Shown piece after piece: positions 18,191-23,669 of a stretch of DNA of 23,669 bases. Within the stretch, counting starts at the first letter, position 1. Every line of letters starts with the position of its first letter. The DNA comes from Saccoglossus kowalevskii. Taxonomy: Eukaryota > Hemichordata > Enteropneusta > Harrimaniidae. The position numbers were made by a program, and so were the translations under genes. The notes under the pieces are model-generated. The model had not been told where the DNA came from. It saw only the letters and a program-made list of their open reading frames with translations, and did not search any database. The stretch covers positions 317,251-340,919 of the forward strand of contig NW_003124897.1 of NCBI RefSeq assembly GCF_000003605.2, written 5' to 3'.

Positions 18191-21100
18191 TAAAAGTACC
18201 CTGACAATTGTGACATGAGTGCATACGGTGAGTGTCGTGCCATGCTAATAAATGTATCACTGAATGTGATACCCCCTGCTGTGGTTACAACAATGGAAAA
18301 TCTTCATTTGCAAAAAAAAATTGTTACACTGTTTCTGATTTTGTTGAAAACTTTGATAAGGTCCAAGGCAATTGCTAAAAATTTTACAACCAATAAGCAA
18401 ACAAAAACCACAAGTGTGTCAATGTTTATATGAAAAAAATCACTTCAAGAATAATTGAAATGATTATATAATAGCATAGCTTATATAATGAGTTACATTA
18501 CTGTGTCCATATCAACGGCAAGGCCTGCACTGTATCAATCAGTGTGTCACACACAACAGCCAACTTTGCTAAAAATCACATTTTGACACCCAAGTACTTT
18601 CATTTAGGAATACCATGGTAATTTATTCATATTGTTATCAAAATTATAGTTGTATTGCAGACTAAAAACAAATCAACTTCAAACAATAATTTATCATCAA
18701 TAATTGATGTGAATGTACTAAAATATTAAAATATTTTTTTTTTTAGTTCACCACAGTATAGATACAAATATATACTTAGCATATGGATTTAGTCACTGTA
18801 TTGTACAGTACAGTACTACTAGATGTAATATATACTTCGGCAAAAGGCAAAAGGGGTGGTTGCCATGGCAACAAATAAGCTTGTGAAATGTCAAGCTTCC
18901 CAGAGGAATAAGACACAGCCAAGCCATTCATCAGCGATTATATAATTGTAAATTGGGCTTTTTAGATGAAAATACATTTATCTAGTACAGTATACACAGA
19001 AAGATAAAATCTTTTGTGACAGGCAAGACCTTCTAGATCCTCGCAGAGCTGCCTGACAACAAAGAGAAGAGATCTTTATTTCAAGGGATCTGTCCTATCT
19101 AATTAGTTGGGAATGTGAGAAACATAACGTTTATATGGATTGTAAGGTTTTGAAGACAGAATAAACATCTGTGATAAATATAGGCTAAATAAACACCTGT
19201 GTTAAGGGAAGATCAAATAAGAACCTAACAGTATAGGTAAAAGTCTATGTATATGTGAGCCCCCTAGGTTAATCATTAAAAGACCTTAGTACAACCTGCA
19301 TAATGTACTACAAAAGAGACAGTTTTCCCAGAGTTCAATTTTGGTGATTTTATGTTGCAGGAATATTCACTAGGTTTGTGAAAGAAACAACACATTTTAT
19401 TCTAAAATGTCAAGTATTCACTAGGTTTTTATAATTCAGCTGTTTTTATAGCGAAATAAGCAAACTTAAAATCCAATCCATTAAATAATTCAACCCTAGA
19501 TAGTTAGATTCACCACCTATTTTGAAGACATCTCAGTTTACTTACACTAGAAAGCCAATAATACAGATGTCTGTTTCCCTGATTTGTTATCTAAGAACAA
19601 ATCCATAAGCAGTGATGAAAATAAAATTTGGTATGATGTTGATGCGAGTCAAAAGTATGGAATATTTAAATGATTGATAATAATTAACAAATTGATCTCT
19701 TTAAACTGAACACTTGGAACATAGTTTCATTCTATTCTACAGTTCCACCCATAAGACTGTTAGTATAAAGACAAGAAACACAAAAGCACCAAAAAATCCA
19801 AAAAATCCCTATCCTAATTTTTTTTAAACTTTGCAGGTTATATAACTTGCGTAGCAAAATATAGTTATGTTACCCAAATACCTTGGCAACTTTTGTGTTA
19901 ACCCTTTGTCGACTTTCGGCACCACCAACAAACTGATTGTGTACAGTCTGCTGCTCTTCACATGAAATGTTGATAAAAATCAAATCTTTTGATCAAAAAC
20001 TAAAAGCAACATGTGAAATTGACTGAAAAGTGTACAAAATATGAAAATATTTGCACTGAATTTTGAGCCAGAACATATCTGGGCACTCAAAATGGTTGAA
20101 GCGGGGAAGTAGCCACATTCGCTTGCAACAGATGGCCATAGCACAATGTTGTTTACAAATAAGTATCTACCATGAGCCTTTGCATTTGTTCGCGCAAGTT
20201 GCTATCGAAGCTTAGAATAAAATCCTTGTCCGTGCGTGCACTGGTGATGACCCCTCCATTTTGAGGACAAATGTAAAAATACAATTACTTGAAAAAAAAC
20301 TTGAAAGATGCGCTTCTGCTGAACTGATATTGATATCTTGTAATGGCATTATCATAATTACTATGACAAAGATGAATCCTCAACCTATTAAAAAAATACA
20401 AAGTGAATCAGAGATTTAATCTGAAGTTGCGGATTAAATAACGGCAAATATATAACAAGGGAAAAAAAAAAAGATTATTTTACTAGCTGAAGAGTTCCAT
20501 TAGTGTTGGAAATGCAAACATTGTCGTCAGCGTAAATATGAGGACCCGGGGGAGCGACTGTATCTTTATCGCTCAGTGATTGATGATAGATTCTAAATAT
20601 TTTAATAGTAACATGTAGCATCCTTGATAACATCTTTTGTAATTTCAAGACAGATATCTTCCTCTTCAAATATATTACAATTCTCATCACATCCTACCGG
20701 ATATTATTATTATAATAATTTTTTATCTAAAACAAAATATGACTACAACTGATAAAATGTTTGAAAAAACAACTTTTTTCTCCACCAAAATTATGTTCAA
20801 CATTTTCAAGCATTTTACTATGAATTTTCAGTTACCAGTAATTTTGAACCAAATTTACATAATTTTCCATTGTTTACAGGCCCTGATACAAATTTGTGAA
20901 AATATGGATATGGAACACCAAGAGTGACAAATAAAAAATATGCACTGTAAAGCAAACAAAGTATTCCTAGAATAAAATGATCATTTCACAAATACTTTTT
21001 TCATTTTATTATTATACTTCCAACATCTGCATCCTTTGGAACTAAAGTCTTTGATTAATGAGGTCACATGACGCTGACATTGCCCTTATGAATACATGAA

Positions 21101-21845
21101 ACCAATATAGCTAATAGATTCTAGATTTCTGAATTCATACAACAATCTTTTTTGCATGCAAAGAGAAATAATTGGTTAATAATAAACTATGCCTACTTTC
21201 AGCATTTCCTAAATGAAGCGTTTTGGTCAGAAATTTCTATTCTAAGTGTAAGTGTTTCTAACACTTGTAAGTGTATAGTAGGTTGGTTGAAATATCTTCA
21301 TCTAAAAGTTTGAGGTGCAGAAAGTAAAAAGATGCTATTTCAAAGGCATTAGGCAACAACTATGAAATCATTAGTGCAATTAAAACATTTTTGTGGTACT
21401 TCCACAAATTATGCAAGCAAGTCAAGTTTAGGTAAACAGTTTTGTGAGCTCAGATCAACTGTGGAATACAGAGCCTATGTAGATCATTCATGAGAAATAG
21501 AGAAAACCTCACGTATCCACAACAAGAAGTGAATGAGCACTGACTTCACCAAGAGAAGAAATTCATTGTAAATAAAAATCATCATGAATTATAAATACTA
21601 CAAAGAATAGGTGTGATGCATCGTGAGTAACAAGATTGTGATGTGATGCATTGTGGGAATATGGTATTAGTCAATATGGATAACTTCTAATGATACAGTG
21701 TGGGTAATAGGTAGAAATGGTATATGTTTTGCAATTTGGGGTAATAAGTGTTCTTACGCATTTAACAGGACAACAAAAGACTACAATACATCAGTATTTC
21801 TTGACAATGATGTAATCTAAAATGAAAAGTAAGAGTTTAGAAGAT
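18191..21845. other. AT-rich non-coding stretch
   Basis: About 3.65 kb with no recognised exon. Small frames (18215-18433 plus, 20475-20690 minus, 20739-20927 plus) have no known domain or splice context. A perfect X-box palindrome is at 18859-18872. TATTCACTAGGTTT occurs twice, at about 19363 and 19413. TGATGCAT.GTG.G phrases recur at about 21614-21660. The missing 5' CaMKII exons were not found here. Confidence 0.5.
18859..18872. promoter_or_regulatory. Perfect RFX X-box palindrome
   Basis: GTTGCCATGGCAAC is a perfect 14-bp palindrome and matches the RFX consensus GTNRCC-N2-RGYAAC. RFX factors drive ciliary genes in animals. No nearby gene start is visible, so function is uncertain. Confidence 0.35.
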
Positions 21846-22137
21846 TAAACAAGCAGCCTGTCGGCTGAGATAGCTCCACTGTTAGCAATGCACATTTCAA
21901 TTAAAGAACAGAAGATATCATTAGAAAATGAACAATTTGTATAGTATCAAAGCAATTGGACTTGCTGTTTTCAACTATTCAAAAATATCACTTTTCACCA
22001 AAAATATTCACTAAAATTAGATAATTGAAGATATTATCATGAAATGAACAAATCTGAGAGAGGTCTACCCAAGTATCAAAATATTCAGGCTTGTAGTTTT
22101 CAAGAAGAAGTCGAAAAACTTAGACGACAGACGCCAA
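21846..22137 (+). mobile_element. Family A element, truncated copy 2
   Basis: Starts TAAACAAGCAGCCTGTCGGC and follows 1228-1420 closely through GTTAGCAATGCACATTTCAA. It has roughly one core repeat with an internal deletion, and reaches GACGACAGACGCC. It then stops, without the terminal hairpin and right inverted repeat. Same orientation as copy 1. The left end is nearly identical to copy 1, so the family was active fairly recently. Confidence 0.85.
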
Positions 22138-22460
22138 ATAAATTGCAGTGACAATGAACAACACCATGTTCAACTTATCACATAATGTGCCAACATACTA
22201 ATTCCCGATTGTGGCGAAACACATCATGATCTTTCTTTGATTTTTCCATACACAAAATAAACCAGATTACTTATTTGATATTAATTATTTTCATATATTT
22301 AAAAAAAAAAAAAATTGTAATCCAGACATGTAGCCAAAATTATATTATTTTGTCCAAATGAAAAAAACAAACAAACAAAACAGGAAAAACTAGTATTTAA
22401 AGAGTGTAATGATGATTCCCTTGCTGTCAGGATCAATGAAAGCAATAGGATGGACCTATA
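22138..22460. other. AT-rich spacer, nothing recognised
   Basis: Contains A-rich runs near 22301-22314 and a short (CAAA)n near 22368-22380. No gene is seen. Confidence 0.5.
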
Positions 22461-22663
22461 TACTGTAAAATACTTTATTTTTGCTTGGAATTGATTTTCG
22501 CTATTTTCGCTGAAGGAATAATTCAGTGAAAATAAAATCCAGGAGATATACCTTTTTTCCTATATTTTAAATTCAACTCATCAAAAATAAGTGATTAAAT
22601 TCATGAGAAACACCTAAAAAGTCTTTTCAGCGAAAATTTATTCCAGCTAAGTATTTTACAGTA
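22461..22663 (+). mobile_element. Palindromic MITE, copy 3
   Basis: A 203-bp element in the same orientation as copy 2. TACTGTAAAATACTTTATTT is at the left end and GTATTTTACAGTA at the right. It shares CTCATCAAAAAT, GAAAATAAAATCCAG and TTTTTTCCTATATTT with copy 2. The right arm has a small deletion before GTATTTTACAG. Confidence 0.9.
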
Positions 22664-23149
22664 TGCTGCGAGGTAAATAATTTATACGAATTCATAATGA
22701 AGGGCAGTGCTTTGACATTATGCAATGTATCAATTATTATAATTTATTCATATTTTATACAAATATGACACTTTTATAATAACACCCTTTGGCAGCTAAG
22801 AAGAATAGGATTACTGTCACATTATACGGTTGTTTTTACACAACATTAAACTATATTGATATTAATATTTCTCATTAACTGGTGCATTAATATTGAATAC
22901 CATCTTTGATGCTATTGTCATAGATCATCTTAGATAACAGACTGCAAATGTAAGTTATTAATATGATTCTCAATTTCCAACAGGTTATGATGTAAATGTT
23001 AAAAAGAATTTCTGAAAAAATTACATAATTTATCCAAGTTCACAAAATGCCTTGACGCCTTCCAAAATAATGAAATATTTTCTTCAAACTTTAAATGTGT
23101 CTAGAATTTTTTTTAAATGTTTGCCTTGAAATTGGGTGCAACTAGAACA
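22664..23149. other. AT-rich spacer, nothing recognised
   Basis: Unique AT-rich sequence between MITE copy 3 and the 28-bp minisatellite. No coding or repeat signal. Confidence 0.5.
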
Positions 23150-23669
23150 CTGTGCTACAGACACCATATAGACACATGTGTAATTTGTACACCACCAGGC
23201 CCCTGTGTAATACAGACACCATATATGGACATGTTAAGGAAACCTGTGTAATATGGACACCATAAGGAAACCTGTGTAATATGGACACCATAAGAACACC
23301 TGTGTAATATGGACACCATAAGAACACCTGTGTAATATGGACACCATAAGAACACCTGTGTAATATGGACAGCAAAAGGACACCTGTGTAATATGGACAA
23401 CATAAGGATACCTGTGTAATATGGACACCATGAGGACACCTGTGTAATATGGACACCATAAGGACACCCGTGTAATATGGACACCATAAGAACACCTGTG
23501 TATTTAAATATGGACAGCAAAAGGATACCTGTTTTGTATGAACACATTAGGTAAATCTGTGTAATATAGACACCATAGGGACACCTGTGTAATATGGACA
23601 CCTGTGTAATATGGACACCATTAGGACACCTGTTTAGTACAAACGCATTAAGGAAACCTGTGCTCATGT
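23150..23669. repeat. 28-bp minisatellite, truncated by right window edge
   Basis: About 18 copies of TGTGTAATATGGACACCATA plus AGGACACC. Central copies are exactly 28 bp apart (for example at 23245 and 23273); outer copies are diverged. It reads open in several minus-strand frames for up to 170 codons (HITQVS, YYTGVL and VSILHRC phrases), because the unit lacks minus-strand stops and 28 is not a multiple of 3. These frames are by-products. Confidence 0.95.

Noticed and set aside
20475..20690. 71-codon minus-strand frame with GPHIYADDNVCISNTNG
   Set aside because: No known domain, no clear splice signals and AT-rich composition; most likely chance.
23142..23667. Three overlapping minus-strand frames of 77-170 codons with periodic protein sequence
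   Set aside because: They are translations of the 28-bp minisatellite in different frames. The same phrases appear in all frames because 28 is not a multiple of 3.

Overview
The window is animal nuclear DNA, AT-rich and mostly intronic. Its one recognisable gene is a piece of CaMKII (calcium/calmodulin-dependent protein kinase II), read on the minus strand. Four short exons encode the end of the N-lobe, the hinge, helix D and helix E plus the start of the catalytic loop. Exon sizes of 55, 66 and 73 bp and the intron phases match my recollection of animal CaMKII genes. The repeats point to a marine lophotrochozoan, most likely a mollusc and perhaps a bivalve. They include tandem-repeat-cored elements with short inverted termini ending in ACGG-rich tails, and a small palindromic element whose ends begin TACTGTAAAATAC. 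Species level cannot be read from the sequence.

Layout: 1-746 is a 32-bp minisatellite cut by the window edge. 1228-2386 is a pearl/Helentron-like element with 157-bp core repeats. Next, in reverse transcript order, come two alternative copies of the 73-bp catalytic-loop exon (2534-2606 and 2662-2734, 55 bp apart), the 66-bp exon (3795-3860) and the 55-bp exon (4899-4953). A short copy of a second element family (4250-4471) lies in the intron between the last two. From 4954 to the right edge I found no further kinase exon, so this is probably one intron of more than 18.7 kb. It holds three copies of the palindromic element (6908-7092, 13211-13422, 22461-22663), a 22-bp minisatellite (7583-8319), a CpG-rich block (about 8575-8910), a 64-bp tandem repeat (13665-13860), a decayed array of the 157-bp repeat (about 16085-16640), a large second-family element (17072-18190), a truncated first-family copy (21846-22137) and a 28-bp minisatellite running off the right edge (23150-23669).

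The main discovery candidate is the duplicated CaMKII exon. Both copies have intact splice sites and matching phases, and both keep HRDLK. They share 17 of 24 residues although third bases have diverged. At 73 bp each, using both would shift the frame, and the 55-nt gap between them is very short for splicing. This is the classic arrangement of mutually exclusive exons, here swapping helix E and the approach to the catalytic loop rather than the linker region where CaMKII splicing is usually described.
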